Shown here piece by piece: positions 17,081-26,679 of a stretch of DNA of 64,000 nt. The stretch lies in contig CAVTJP010000013.1 in NCBI GenBank assembly GCA_963735085.1, positions 1 to 64,000 of the forward strand. The letters are read 5' to 3'. This DNA is from DATJGR01 sp963735085. GTDB taxonomy: Bacteria > Pseudomonadota > Gammaproteobacteria > Pseudomonadales > Azotimanducaceae. A program made the position numbers and the translations under genes. Each line of letters opens with the position of its first letter. Position 1 is the first letter of the stretch. Under the pieces are notes generated by a model. It had not been told where the DNA came from. It was given only the letters and a program-made list of their open reading frames with translations, and ran no database searches.

Positions 17081-18109
17081 TTAGTACATGTTGACCGCGA
17101 CGACGTGCACGATGACTGCAACCACCAGGACGACGAAGAGCGGATAGTGGACGACGTGCCAAATCGAGAACAGGCGTTCAAACAGCAGAAACTGCGCATA
17201 TTTTCGCAATTTTTCCAGACGACCCGCAGCATAGCGCCGACCGTTGGATTCTAGACGCTCACGTTCGCGCGCGACGATCGGCGAGTTCTTCGCCGCCTCG
17301 TCCAACGCATGGCGCAACTTCATACGAATACGCAGATACGCCCACCGAGTTCCGATGCCTGTCAACATTGCGGCACCCATACCGGGTCCGAGTTTCCCCG
17401 TTGGCGACAACAACGGACGCTCGACCCGCGCGAGGTCTTCGACGATGGTCGGCAACAACTTCGAAAACACCGAACCCTTGTCACGCATCTCGACGAAATC
17501 GCGCTGCAACTCTTCGAGACTCGCTTTGTGTCCGTACAGGCCGTGGTGGATCCGCGAATAGAAGTAGCGGCCAAAAAACCCGGAGGAAGAAACGATCAGA
17601 GTGCACAGGAGAACGGTCTCGCTGTTGAACGAGCCGAGGCTGAAATTGCAATGAAAAATCACGAGAATCGGGCCTACTACGCCGAACACCATGTGCACTC
17701 GGAACCAGTATCGGATGGGCCCGAGATTTCGGAACGCTCGTGCGCGTTTGCGCGCCGGATACAGCAGCAACAACGCCATCAGCGTCGTCCCGATGATCCC
17801 CAGCGCGTAGCCGACGCCGAACTTCGCCGAGATGTAGTGCTGATCTCTGACTTCCCAGCCCCACCACAACACGAGCGCGCACAGCGTGTAGAACACGAAT
17901 GCGCCGAGCTTCATCCAGAGCGGATCTTTGACGTCTACTTTTGAGGCCGCAACGGGTTGGACGCACGGCGGCGCTTCACGTCGAGGAGCCGCGTGCGCCG
18001 CCTTGGCGGCACGCGAAATACGATCATTGCTCTCGCTCGATCTACCTGCAGGCGTTGCCGGCGGGACGTTGATGATCCGGTTGTCCACGGCGGAAGGCGC
18101 TTGTTTCAT
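17081..18109 (-). CDS. Inner-membrane di-haem cytochrome b-like protein
   Basis: The 342-residue protein has a cytoplasmic basic/Pro-rich N-terminus (about 1-62) and about five membrane helices (near 64-85, 98-118, 133-153, 160-180 and 312-340) separated by a large soluble loop (about 185-305). Pairs of His occur at the spacing of haem b ligands: HMVFGVVGPILVIFH in helix 3 and HYPLFVVLVVAVIVH in the last helix, plus the nearby YSRIHHG. This fits a b-type cytochrome that transfers electrons across or from the inner membrane to the multihaem cytochromes encoded next (2-bp spacing). ATG 18109 is chosen because the upstream frame runs through the divergent promoter. It could act as the quinol/quinone or NAD(P)H-flavoprotein partner. 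Confidence 0.75.
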   Translation of the reverse strand: MKQAPSAVDNRIINVPPATPAGRSSESNDRISRAAKAAHAAPRREAPPCVQPVAASKVDVKDPLWMKLGAFVFYTLCALVLWWGWEVRDQHYISAKFGVGYALGIIGTTLMALLLLYPARKRARAFRNLGPIRYWFRVHMVFGVVGPILVIFHCNFSLGSFNSETVLLCTLIVSSSGFFGRYFYSRIHHGLYGHKASLEELQRDFVEMRDKGSVFSKLLPTIVEDLARVERPLLSPTGKLGPGMGAAMLTGIGTRWAYLRIRMKLRHALDEAAKNSPIVARERERLESNGRRYAAGRLEKLRKYAQFLLFERLFSIWHVVHYPLFVVLVVAVIVHVVAVNMY

Positions 18110-18160
18110 CCGTGAAATCACACGATGCGTTGGCGCGAGAAGGATAGCGGTCTCGTTGAC

Positions 18161-18186
18161 AATATGTGCGCGATTTCTCACATATT
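18161..18186. promoter_or_regulatory. Perfect inverted repeat between divergent cytochrome genes
   Basis: AATATGTG (18161-18168) and CACATATT (18179-18186) form a perfect 8-bp inverted repeat with a 10-bp spacer. It lies in the 166-bp region between the divergent cytochrome b (start 18109) and flavoprotein (start 18276) genes. A TTGACA hexamer at 18156-18161 touches the left arm. The layout is that of an operator controlling both directions; the regulator is unknown. Confidence 0.5.
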
Positions 18187-18275
18187 CGAAATCATTGCGT
18201 TGTGGCAGACAGAGCGCATTCTGATAATGCGATGCTCGCTCGAGGCTCCGACAGTAGGATTGAGGCACGCCAAGG

Positions 18276-19610
18276 ATGACAACTTCGTTCGAGGAACTGC
18301 TGCCATATCTCTCATACGCGGTGCCGTTAGCCATCGTCGCTGTCGCGGTGAGCCTTCGCCGCGCGCGCAAGCACAGGCTCAATGCGGCCATACACTTCGA
18401 ATCCGTCGAAGCGGGATTGACAGCACCGCCATCGCTCCATCCGGAGATCGACCATCTGAAATGCATCGGCTGCGAATCGTGCGTTCACGCGTGTCCTGAA
18501 TATCCGAGCCACAAGGTGCTCGGCGTGATTCGCGGCAAAGCGCATCTCGTGGGTCCGTCAGATTGCATCGGCCACGGCGCCTGCAAGACGGCGTGCCCTG
18601 TCGACGCGATCAGACTCGTGTTCGGCACTGCGGAGCGCGGGGTCGACATCCCCCAGGTGAAATCGACGTTCGAGACGAATGTGCCTGGCATCTTCATTGC
18701 GGGCGAACTCGGCGGTATGGGTTTGATTCGCAACGCCGTCGTGCAGGGACAACAAGCGATCGAAAACATCGCAAAGATGGTCTTGGCCAATGGCAAGCGT
18801 CAATCCGACACCCACGATGTCGTGATTATCGGCGCTGGACCCGCGGGATTCGCCGCGACGCTGGCCGCACACGAGCAGAACATCGACTACGTCACGGTCG
18901 AGCAAGACCTTCTCGGCGGAACGGTCGCGCATTTTCCGCGCGGCAAACTCGTGATGACCGCGCCGGTGAAACTGGCGATGGTCGGCTGGATGAGTTTCAA
19001 ACACATCGATAAAGAAGAGTTGATGAAGTTCTGGAAGAACGCAGAGGCCGAATCCGGCATACGCATCAAATATCAGGAATGTGTTGACACAATCGATATC
19101 GACGGCAATGGCTTCATCGTTACAACCACAAAGAAAAAGTATCGAACGCGTTCCGTACTGCTCGCGTTGGGTCGTCGCGGAACGCCACGGCAACTCGGGG
19201 TCCCTGGAGAGGAACTGCCCAAGGTCGTCTACAGACTGATCGAACCGGAGCAGTACGCCGGTAAGCGCGTGCTCGTCGTCGGTGGTGGCGATTCGGCACT
19301 CGAGGCAGCGCTTGCCGTTTCAGATGCGCCGGAAGCAAAAGTGACTCTTTCGTATCGTTCCGCTGCATTCTCGCGAACCAAACTACTCAATCGCCAACGC
19401 ATCGACGCGGCCCACAGCTCGGGGAAGATCGACCTAAAGCTGCAATCGAACGTCATCGAAATCACGCCGCGACACGTGATCATCGAAGCTGACAAGCGAC
19501 CGGCTGAGGTTGCGAACGACGACGTCATTGTTTGCGCAGGCGGCATTCTGCCAACGGATCTCCTGCGTCGCGTCGGCATTCACATCGAGACGAAATATGG
19601 CACGGAATAG
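18276..19610 (+). CDS. Membrane-anchored ferredoxin / FAD-NAD(P) oxidoreductase
   Basis: The 444-residue protein has an N-terminal membrane anchor (about residues 8-27), a ferredoxin-like module (about 55-115), and a thioredoxin-reductase-like flavoprotein with FAD motif VVIIGAGPAGFAATLAA (about 182-198) and NAD(P) motif VLVVGGGDSALEAALAV (about 330-346). The first Fe-S site is a normal CIGCESCVHACP. The second reads CIGHGACKTACP: the second Cys is replaced by His, so it would be a [3Fe-4S] or His-ligated cluster. The GIFIAGE FAD-contact motif sits between ferredoxin and FAD domain, a circularly arranged version of the usual order. It could pass electrons between NAD(P)H and the membrane/cytochromes. 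It starts 166 bp from the divergent cytochrome b gene and overlaps the next gene by 14 bp. Confidence 0.85.
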   Translation: MTTSFEELLPYLSYAVPLAIVAVAVSLRRARKHRLNAAIHFESVEAGLTAPPSLHPEIDHLKCIGCESCVHACPEYPSHKVLGVIRGKAHLVGPSDCIGHGACKTACPVDAIRLVFGTAERGVDIPQVKSTFETNVPGIFIAGELGGMGLIRNAVVQGQQAIENIAKMVLANGKRQSDTHDVVIIGAGPAGFAATLAAHEQNIDYVTVEQDLLGGTVAHFPRGKLVMTAPVKLAMVGWMSFKHIDKEELMKFWKNAEAESGIRIKYQECVDTIDIDGNGFIVTTTKKKYRTRSVLLALGRRGTPRQLGVPGEELPKVVYRLIEPEQYAGKRVLVVGGGDSALEAALAVSDAPEAKVTLSYRSAAFSRTKLLNRQRIDAAHSSGKIDLKLQSNVIEITPRHVIIEADKRPAEVANDDVIVCAGGILPTDLLRRVGIHIETKYGTE

Positions 19611-21537
19611 GTTCGCAACGTTGGTGTTCGCGCTGGCTGTCGCGCTCGGGGCGCCGGTGGCCAACGCAGTCGAAAGCGCGTTCGCCGAAGTCGATGCAAG
19701 CATCGTACAAGGCAATTACCCCAAGGCGCGACGTCTGCTCGACGAGATGGCCAGACGCGGCGACCCGGAAGCGATGTATCGACTCGCGAACCTATACCGC
19801 GCCGGCGTCGGCATCACCCAGGATCTGAAGGAAAGCGCGCGCCTCTATGAGCAGGCGGCTTCGGCTGGACACGTTCCGTCGCAATACATGGTGGGTCAAT
19901 GTTACGAACGCGCAATTGGCTTTCCTACCGATATCGTCAAAGCCCGTGAGTGGTACGCGCGCGCCGCACGCGCGGGCGATACTCGCGCACTCGAACGCTT
20001 GAACAGCCTATCGCAAAAGCCGGACGATCTATTCGCGATCGTTGCGATGCCGGACGAAAATCTCGTGCTCGCCCAACTGACCGGCCGCGACTTGGCGATC
20101 GCCGACGACCAGGGTCAGACACTGTTGATGACTGCGTCAGCGGCCGGACATACGCGCGTCGTCGCCTTTTTGCTCGGCGCTCATCTCGATGCCAATCAAC
20201 GCGATCGCTCCGAACGAACGGCGCTCTTCTATGCCGCCGAACAGGGTCGCGATTCGGTCATTGAAACGCTGCTGGACGCGGGGGCGAATCCGAACGTCGC
20301 GGATCGCAACGGCGATACGCCGCTGCACGTTGCAATCGCACATCGAAAGCAAGGCGCAGTCACGGCGCTGACGCGTCACGGCGCGAACCTCTCGGCACGC
20401 AACGCCGCGGGATGGACCGCAGCACAACTCGCGCAAGCAAAAGGTGTTGCTGCCGACCCAACAAAAGCCGCGCCCACCGAGCTCGATGCCGCCGAACGTC
20501 TTGTGGGCCTGCGAAAGGACAAACGATTCGAAGGTTGGCCGGATCTCAGCGTCGCCGCATGGAGCGGCGATCTGAAGTTGGTCGAGTTGCTCCTGGCGAA
20601 TGCCGACGTGAACGCACGTGACACGATTGGACACACTGCGTTGACTCGCGCCGTCGGTCAGGGCCATGCAGAGGTCGTCGCCGCGTTGCTGGCGCACGGC
20701 GCGCACAACGACACCACTCTACCGGACGGACAGACACCACTCCAGATCGCGATCGAAGAAAACTTCGACGCGATCGCGTTTGCGCTGCTCGATGCGGGCG
20801 CACCAACCGACGCGGTCGACGCACAGGGACGATTCGCCCTGGGTCTTGCCGCGAGCCGCGCAAGTGCGGCGATGACGTCGCATCTGCTGGAGCATCACGC
20901 GAATCCGAACATCCGTGGCGCCGACGGGCGCACCGCTCTGATGATTGCGGCGGAATCCGGGGCAGCCGATTCTATTCGTAGCCTGCTGGGACACGGCGCT
21001 TCCGCGACGCTCGCTGACAAACGTGGTCGCACCGCATTGTGGTACGCGTCGGGACGCACCGATTCAAATGAAGTGAATGTGCTTCTGGCGGCGCTGAAAC
21101 CGATTCCTGCTAAGGAGAAGTTCGCCGCCGATTCGTCCGGCGTAACGCCCCTTCATCGAGCGGTCCGGGCGCATGCAACCGCTTCCGTCGATGAACTGCT
21201 GAAGAACGGTCACAATCCCAACGAATCTTCAGAATCCGGATCGACGCCTTTGCATCTCGCGGCAATCGACGGCGATATAGCGTCAGCGACGCTACTTACA
21301 GCGGCCGGCGCATCCCTCGACAGCCGCGACTCCCAAGGCAATACGCCGCTGTTCCGCGCGACGAGCGCACGTCATTTCGAAATGGCCAAGTACCTGCTGC
21401 AAAAAGGGGCCGACCCGCGAATTCGCAACTCGAATTCGGCGAGCGCGTACGACCTCGCACGTGCCAACCCCGAACCTCAGTGGCTCGCGATGTTCAATGA
21501 ACACTCTCGATCCGTTTTGTCGCTGCTTACTCACTAG
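19597..21537 (+). CDS. Exported Sel1-repeat and ankyrin-repeat protein
   Basis: The 646-residue protein starts with a signal peptide (to about residue 25, ending VANAVESA), followed by Sel1-type repeats (about 40-135; for example AMYRLANLYRAGVG and REWYARAARAGDTRA) and then about ten ankyrin repeats with motifs such as DRSERTALFYAAEQG and DRNGDTPLHVAIAH. Ankyrin and Sel1 repeats are protein-binding scaffolds without catalytic activity. The ATG at 19597 overlaps the flavoprotein gene by 14 bp, so the two are co-translated. In this locus a periplasmic scaffold for assembling cytochromes or tethering the barrel is plausible. It converges with the TPR lipoprotein gene, leaving 50 bp between the stops. 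Confidence 0.85.
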   Translation: MARNRFATLVFALAVALGAPVANAVESAFAEVDASIVQGNYPKARRLLDEMARRGDPEAMYRLANLYRAGVGITQDLKESARLYEQAASAGHVPSQYMVGQCYERAIGFPTDIVKAREWYARAARAGDTRALERLNSLSQKPDDLFAIVAMPDENLVLAQLTGRDLAIADDQGQTLLMTASAAGHTRVVAFLLGAHLDANQRDRSERTALFYAAEQGRDSVIETLLDAGANPNVADRNGDTPLHVAIAHRKQGAVTALTRHGANLSARNAAGWTAAQLAQAKGVAADPTKAAPTELDAAERLVGLRKDKRFEGWPDLSVAAWSGDLKLVELLLANADVNARDTIGHTALTRAVGQGHAEVVAALLAHGAHNDTTLPDGQTPLQIAIEENFDAIAFALLDAGAPTDAVDAQGRFALGLAASRASAAMTSHLLEHHANPNIRGADGRTALMIAAESGAADSIRSLLGHGASATLADKRGRTALWYASGRTDSNEVNVLLAALKPIPAKEKFAADSSGVTPLHRAVRAHATASVDELLKNGHNPNESSESGSTPLHLAAIDGDIASATLLTAAGASLDSRDSQGNTPLFRATSARHFEMAKYLLQKGADPRIRNSNSASAYDLARANPEPQWLAMFNEHSRSVLSLLTH

Positions 21538-21587
21538 TAGGCGACTGTCGGCGCGTCGAACCTTCGAGGTGCCGCATGGAACTGGAA

Positions 21588-24365
21588 CTACTGGAGCGTA
21601 TCGACGAATCCGACCCACGCATCCGGTCTTGCGTAACGCGCCGGAAACAACGTGCGTAGGGCGTCGAAGCTTTTTCCGACCCACTCGTCGTAAATGCCGG
21701 CCCAGCTTCGGCGCACATTGATCTCGTAGATGGAAATCGCCAGTTCCTCGATCGGCGTCGCCTGTTCCTCCAGCAATACCTTGTACTGCTCGCGCTCCAT
21801 ATCGGACAGCGATGTGGGGATTGGTGAGGCAAGCAGCTCACGGCCGAGCGCCGCGTACGTATCGGCGGTCTGATACGTCGATGCAGTGGCAAATTCAGCG
21901 ACGTTGTAGCTGGCTGCTTGCTCGAATGCGGCCACCGTCCGCTTGAGCGCTTCCTGTTTGCGCGTCAGGTTTTTCTTCAGATCGCCCGAAAGCTGAATCG
22001 CATCGAAATCGCGACGCGACATTTCTGCGAGCTGGATCTGAGCGGATGCACCCAGATAGCGGCTGCGATCGCTCGTGCCGGCTCGCGGCGGGCCTGCGAG
22101 TTCGACTTCCTTGCGCAACCAGGCGTCGAGGTTATTACCGTCGGCGAGGCGCGCGTACGCGACCTCGAGATGATGCGCAGCTTCTAGCGCCTGATCGGCC
22201 GGCTTGGGATAGGCGGCAACGTAGCGGCGGAAACACTTGATCGATTGGGCCGCATCGCCGTCTTCATACAGTTCGCCCGCGTGATACAAGGCCGCTCGCC
22301 CCACCTCGGTCGAAGCGTTGGCGGACGCAACACCCTCGAATTCCTTCGCGGCTGCCAGCCGTCGGCCGGCCTTTTCGTAGAATTCGGCGAGCCTCGCGCC
22401 AAGATCCTGTGCGAGCGAGCTGTGCGGATAGCGCGTGCGGAACGCCGCCAACAGATCCGCTGCTTTGCCCCAACGCTGCGCCCCTTCATATGTGGCAACC
22501 GCGTCGAAATGCGCTTTTGCGGCGAGCTCCGAATTCGGGTCGTCGGTTGCGATGCGCAGATAGTTTTTGACCGCGCCGTCGACGTCACCGCGCGTTTCGT
22601 CCTGCTCCGCCTGTTTGTAGATCGACGCAAGCAGTCGCGCGCGTATGCTCGCGGCGTCCTTCGACGAAGAATCGGTCAGCGCCAGCGCTTCGCGATAGTG
22701 CAGTTCGGCGGCGGAAAACTGCTGCTGTTCGAGGGCACTCTGGGCAACGATCAACGTTGCGCTCAGCGTCACTTCCTTCGGCAGTTGCCCCCGCCGGGCG
22801 AGCAATCCTTGCGCCAAGGTAGTGGCATCGGCGTATTCGTGGGTTTCGAAGAGTGCGTTCGCCGCGTTGACCTGGGCCTCTGCTGCGTGAGGGCCGGTCG
22901 GGAACAACATCGAATACTCGATCTGCGCATCGATCCGCGTGCGCGTCAGCATCACAACGTCGTCCGGTTTCGCGTCATGCAGCAATGCGTCGAGCGTCAC
23001 GATCGCGGCGTAACCTGCGTCCTGAGCGTGTGGATCGCCCGGATGTTCGTGTATGACGCGTTGATACGCAACGAGCGCACGTGCGGGTTCGTGTGCGTCG
23101 GTGAGAGCTTCTCCGTCGAGAAACAGAACCTCACCAACGGCCGGATCGAGGGGAAATGTCTCGACGAACTGTTCATAGTATTCGGATGCGCGCAGCAGCG
23201 GCGCCGTCTGGTGCTCTCGCTGGCCGTCCGCGTGCGCGAATTTGGCCACTTCCAACAGGTACGTTTTGAGCGTGGGTAAATATCGATCGCTCAATTCGTT
23301 GCCGTTGACCACCCAGTAGTCGCTGCCGAAGCGATATTGAGCGATGAACGCTTCCTTGCGTTTGTTGGCTTGCGCAGGAAATTCCGCTTGCGCAAGCGTT
23401 TCGATTTCTCGCTGAGCGAACGCGATCGCGTGTGGATCGTATGGGTTTTCGCGGACGAACGCCTCGAGCGCCGCAACGCTGTCGAGGATCCGTTGTTTGC
23501 CGCGCAGGTCGTCGGCGAGACGTTCGTACACGCGATACTGCCAGCGCGGTTTGTGCAGCGCGTCGAAGCGTTGTGTGAGTGTGTTCGCACCATCGAGGTA
23601 GGTGACGGCGATGACGACGACGCGTAGCGTGTCATCGAGCATTTCCTTCGAAGAAGCGGGGGGTGTTTCGTTTTCCGCCAGGATCGTGTCGATCGTTTTG
23701 AAGAACGCGTCGAGACTGCGTTCGTATTCGCCCTGTTTGAAGCGCGCCCAGCCGAGCATGTAGTTGGCGTTCTGCCAGTACGCGCCCGTGCGACCCTGCT
23801 CGACGACGAATGCGTAGTTTTCGACGGCCAGATCGTACTCCTTCTCGGAGAACGCGCGCTCCGCGCGCCGGAAATGCGCTTCGATGCGATAGTCGCTGTT
23901 TGGGAATTCTTTGATGAGGCGGTCGAGATAATGGTTTGTGGCCGCTCGATCGTCGAGCGCGTCGTAGGCCTCGGCCAGGTGATAGAGGATGTCTTCGGTA
24001 TCACCGTTGCGCGGATCGACCAACAACGTCTTGTATCGAGCGATCGCATCCTTGTACCAGCCGGCTGTGTGCTCCGGATCGCTTTCCGCGCCGATGCGCC
24101 GGTCGAGATCCGCGAGTCGACGCTCGATGGTCCTATTATCAGATGCGTCGGGGAACGTGCCCTCGATGTGGTGATAGGCGGCCGCTGCATCCGCGGACGT
24201 CGTGGGCGCAGACGTCGTGGGTGGTGTGGTCGTCAGCGGTGGCAATTCTGCAAGCACGACACCGACTTTAGGTCCGCGCGCCTCGATGCCGCGTGGCGCG
24301 CTGCTGCACCCCACCAACATCGCGAACAATCCGAACACGCACACGCTCAGTGAAGTCGCCTTCAT
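21588..24365 (-). CDS. TPR-repeat lipoprotein
   Basis: The 925-residue protein has a lipoprotein signal (lipid Cys at about residue 20, LVGCSSAP) and then almost continuous tetratricopeptide-type helical repeats, e.g. AYDALDDRAATNHYLDRLIKEFPNSDY and similar YbgF/BamD-like units, up to the last quarter. It contains no cofactor motif. The N-terminal linker (about 20-60) is Thr/Pro-rich. It should be anchored to the inner leaflet of the outer membrane. The ATG overlaps the stop of the upstream TPR gene by four bases (24362-24365). With two more repeat proteins in the locus, it is a probable assembly or scaffold factor of the cytochrome-porin system. Confidence 0.8.
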   Translation of the reverse strand: MKATSLSVCVFGLFAMLVGCSSAPRGIEARGPKVGVVLAELPPLTTTPPTTSAPTTSADAAAAYHHIEGTFPDASDNRTIERRLADLDRRIGAESDPEHTAGWYKDAIARYKTLLVDPRNGDTEDILYHLAEAYDALDDRAATNHYLDRLIKEFPNSDYRIEAHFRRAERAFSEKEYDLAVENYAFVVEQGRTGAYWQNANYMLGWARFKQGEYERSLDAFFKTIDTILAENETPPASSKEMLDDTLRVVVIAVTYLDGANTLTQRFDALHKPRWQYRVYERLADDLRGKQRILDSVAALEAFVRENPYDPHAIAFAQREIETLAQAEFPAQANKRKEAFIAQYRFGSDYWVVNGNELSDRYLPTLKTYLLEVAKFAHADGQREHQTAPLLRASEYYEQFVETFPLDPAVGEVLFLDGEALTDAHEPARALVAYQRVIHEHPGDPHAQDAGYAAIVTLDALLHDAKPDDVVMLTRTRIDAQIEYSMLFPTGPHAAEAQVNAANALFETHEYADATTLAQGLLARRGQLPKEVTLSATLIVAQSALEQQQFSAAELHYREALALTDSSSKDAASIRARLLASIYKQAEQDETRGDVDGAVKNYLRIATDDPNSELAAKAHFDAVATYEGAQRWGKAADLLAAFRTRYPHSSLAQDLGARLAEFYEKAGRRLAAAKEFEGVASANASTEVGRAALYHAGELYEDGDAAQSIKCFRRYVAAYPKPADQALEAAHHLEVAYARLADGNNLDAWLRKEVELAGPPRAGTSDRSRYLGASAQIQLAEMSRRDFDAIQLSGDLKKNLTRKQEALKRTVAAFEQAASYNVAEFATASTYQTADTYAALGRELLASPIPTSLSDMEREQYKVLLEEQATPIEELAISIYEINVRRSWAGIYDEWVGKSFDALRTLFPARYARPDAWVGFVDTLQ

Positions 24366-26323
24366 GGGTTCGCCTGCGCAGGACGTTGTTCCGCGGCCCG
24401 GTCGGTCGTCCTCGCGATGCCGACTTTGATCAAGCGCAGTTGCTGCCCTACCATTGCGAACTCGTTTCGAGCGATTTCCGAAAGCGATTGCGCCAGCAGC
24501 GCGCGGCGATCATTGGCGAGTCGCGATACGTCGACCGCGAGCGCACGAGCGCGCGACTCGAAGGCAGTGGGCACGTTCGTTGAGAGTCGAGTCTCAATGC
24601 GTTCGAGTTCCGCAAGCTCCCGGAACAGCGTTTGCGTCGAATCCGCATTGAACCAATAGAGCCAGTCGTCATGGCCGAGTCGGCTACGCCACTCGGTAAC
24701 GACCGGATCGCGGCGCAGCACGGCATCGGGCGACTCTTCTAGGCCATGCAGCAACGCGGCAACCCATGACCGATCGTGGGTGCGCCGTGCCAACGCATCG
24801 AGGTCCGTCATACGTCGTTCGAATTTTGTCTGCACGTCGCGGTACTGAGCCAACACGACATCCGGCGCGGCAATATGTTCAAGGCACATTGGATAGGCGA
24901 CCTGGGCAGTTTTGCCGGCAGTCGACCACGGCGCTTCATTCGCGAGCGTCAGCCAGATCCGCGCAGCGAGTTCGTAGTCTCCGTGATCCATCGAACGCGT
25001 CGCGTACGACACCATGAACTGATCGTGATAACGACCCTGCGCTGGCGCGTCGCGCAGCACAGCTTCGGCCGACGCGGATTCGGTTCGCTGCACGTTGAGG
25101 ACTGACAATGCAACGCGAGCGCGCTCTTTGATGTCGAGCGCCTCCTGCGTGTAGACGGGCATCGAGATAAGGCGTGTGAATACGCGTTCGGAGCGGGTCG
25201 GGATCCCTGATGCGCGCAACACAACACCGAGATTAAACAACCCGTACGCGCGCAGGCTATCCTGTGCCGGGATTTCGCTCCAGACGATGTATTGCGCGCG
25301 GTCGAAGTCGCCTTTGGCGGTCGCGAGCTCGGCCCGCATGAACGCGATTTCCGCATCGACGGAGGTCGGAATCGCCGACGCGATGGGAAATGTCCCACGC
25401 GTGCGGCCAATGGTTTCGAGCGCTGTGTCGAGTCCCGACCAATCCTGGCGATGATAGGTGTCGCGCGCACGCAAGAACGCGAAGCGTATGCGCTCCTGCG
25501 GCCCAAGGGATTCGCCCTCCAACGCACTGGAAGTGTCGATCACTATACTGCGCGCACCGATCGCAAGGGCGGACGCGAGCTGAGCAAGTTGCAGCCGTTC
25601 GACTGAGCTGGGTTCGTACTCGGGCGTTCGTGCACTAACGGCCATCGCCTGCACCAGTGTGCGTTCGTCGTCATTCTGATAGAAGGGATACAGAACTGAC
25701 CGGTAGACGAGATCCGCCGGCGCTCCGACCGACTCCGGGACCAGGCAACCCAGCAGCCAGTCGCAGAGCGCGCCCGCCGCCGCAGTCGCATTCCGCACGA
25801 CGACTCGCGCATCGACATCCGGTAAATCCTTCGTTTGCGTGTGCGAGAGCTTCAGTTCCACGTAACTCGGCTCGCTCGAATCCGGGAGCTGGAGGCTTGC
25901 AGTGTTCACGAACGGATTGCCGTCGCCGCGAACTCCCGAAAACGTCGCGATAAGCGTGTTCGGACCGCTCGGCACCTCACCAACATATGCGCGGTTCGAT
26001 GCGCCGCGCCGCAACGCTGCGAACTGAGCAGCCGAATAGCGCGGTTGGGTTACAACGTGATCGTCGATTTCGATCGACAGCGCGCTCAGCGTAGCAGTCG
26101 CGCGCGGATCGACCGAAACATAGATTGCAACCTGCGATTTCATCGGCAGAATCGGTGCCGGATCCGCGAGCAACACGTCGCGTTGCAGTTCGATGTAGCT
26201 ACGGCGCACGTCGTCCAGATCGGATGCAGGTGGTTTCGCCTGCGCGTTCATCGCAAGTACGACGACTAAGGCGGCTGCGATGGGATGGAATGCTGCCAAG
26301 GCCCGTTCGCTCTGGAGTGTCAA
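24362..26323 (-). CDS. Exported TPR-like repeat protein
   Basis: About 653 residues are read from a TTG at 26323; the N-terminus has a hydrophobic stretch (AAALVVVLAMNAQAKPPA) that ends in a probable signal-peptidase site. The first 200 residues are strand-rich with a peptidoglycan- or haem-free fold (PSGPNTLIATFSGVRGDG), the rest is helical and TPR-like (e.g. AYGLFNLGVVLRASGIPT). A longer version from 26401 is possible, but those residues look non-coding. The exact start is uncertain. It is coupled to the TPR lipoprotein downstream by an ATGA overlap. It lies in the same strand series as the CcmI-like and 33-haem genes but is separated from them by a 356-bp gap. Confidence 0.7.
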   Translation of the reverse strand: MTLQSERALAAFHPIAAALVVVLAMNAQAKPPASDLDDVRRSYIELQRDVLLADPAPILPMKSQVAIYVSVDPRATATLSALSIEIDDHVVTQPRYSAAQFAALRRGASNRAYVGEVPSGPNTLIATFSGVRGDGNPFVNTASLQLPDSSEPSYVELKLSHTQTKDLPDVDARVVVRNATAAAGALCDWLLGCLVPESVGAPADLVYRSVLYPFYQNDDERTLVQAMAVSARTPEYEPSSVERLQLAQLASALAIGARSIVIDTSSALEGESLGPQERIRFAFLRARDTYHRQDWSGLDTALETIGRTRGTFPIASAIPTSVDAEIAFMRAELATAKGDFDRAQYIVWSEIPAQDSLRAYGLFNLGVVLRASGIPTRSERVFTRLISMPVYTQEALDIKERARVALSVLNVQRTESASAEAVLRDAPAQGRYHDQFMVSYATRSMDHGDYELAARIWLTLANEAPWSTAGKTAQVAYPMCLEHIAAPDVVLAQYRDVQTKFERRMTDLDALARRTHDRSWVAALLHGLEESPDAVLRRDPVVTEWRSRLGHDDWLYWFNADSTQTLFRELAELERIETRLSTNVPTAFESRARALAVDVSRLANDRRALLAQSLSEIARNEFAMVGQQLRLIKVGIARTTDRAAEQRPAQANP

Positions 26324-26679
26324 ATCCGATCCGTAGCGGCGTGCAAACGCGCCACACCTACAGCATTCATTATCAGAGCTTGGGCGCCATTGAGCATTCA
26401 TCGGATGGAAGGTCTTTGAGACTTTTCACACAAATTGATGCATCCGCGATCGGACACGTGCGGGCGCTCCGGAATCCTCGACGCGCCCGACTGCCGAGTT
26501 GGCTGCGCATCCCCAACAAAGCAGTAATCCCCAACTTGAGCGCTGAACCAAAGATAGCGGGCTTGACAGCCCCCCGTAGCTAGTGAAATTTTGGAGCCCG
26601 CAAAATCGGATCTACCGCCGCATGACACGGTTGGTTCCCGTCAGGCGTGTTCGTTCCACGGAGCGTCGGCGCGCCGGTC
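26324..26679. other. Intergenic stretch, probable promoter region of the TPR genes
   Basis: There is no supported gene in these 356 bp between the CcmI-like stop and the TPR start. The sequence is AT-richer than its flanks, with a GGGGGCTGTCAAG-type segment on the minus strand near 26555-26580. It is a probable promoter area for the two TPR genes, but I cannot define the elements. Confidence 0.4.

Noticed and set aside
13353..17944. Long plus-strand open frames antisense to the porin and cytochrome genes (for example 13353-14405, 16065-16955 and 17309-17944)
   Set aside because: They are rich in Arg, Val and His without family features; they mirror the third-position GC of the real minus-strand genes, which have signal peptides and clear motifs.
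18156..18186. Sigma-70 promoter TTGACA with a -10 near CATATT
   Set aside because: The spacing to CATATT is 19 bp and the -10 match is weak; only the inverted repeat is reported.
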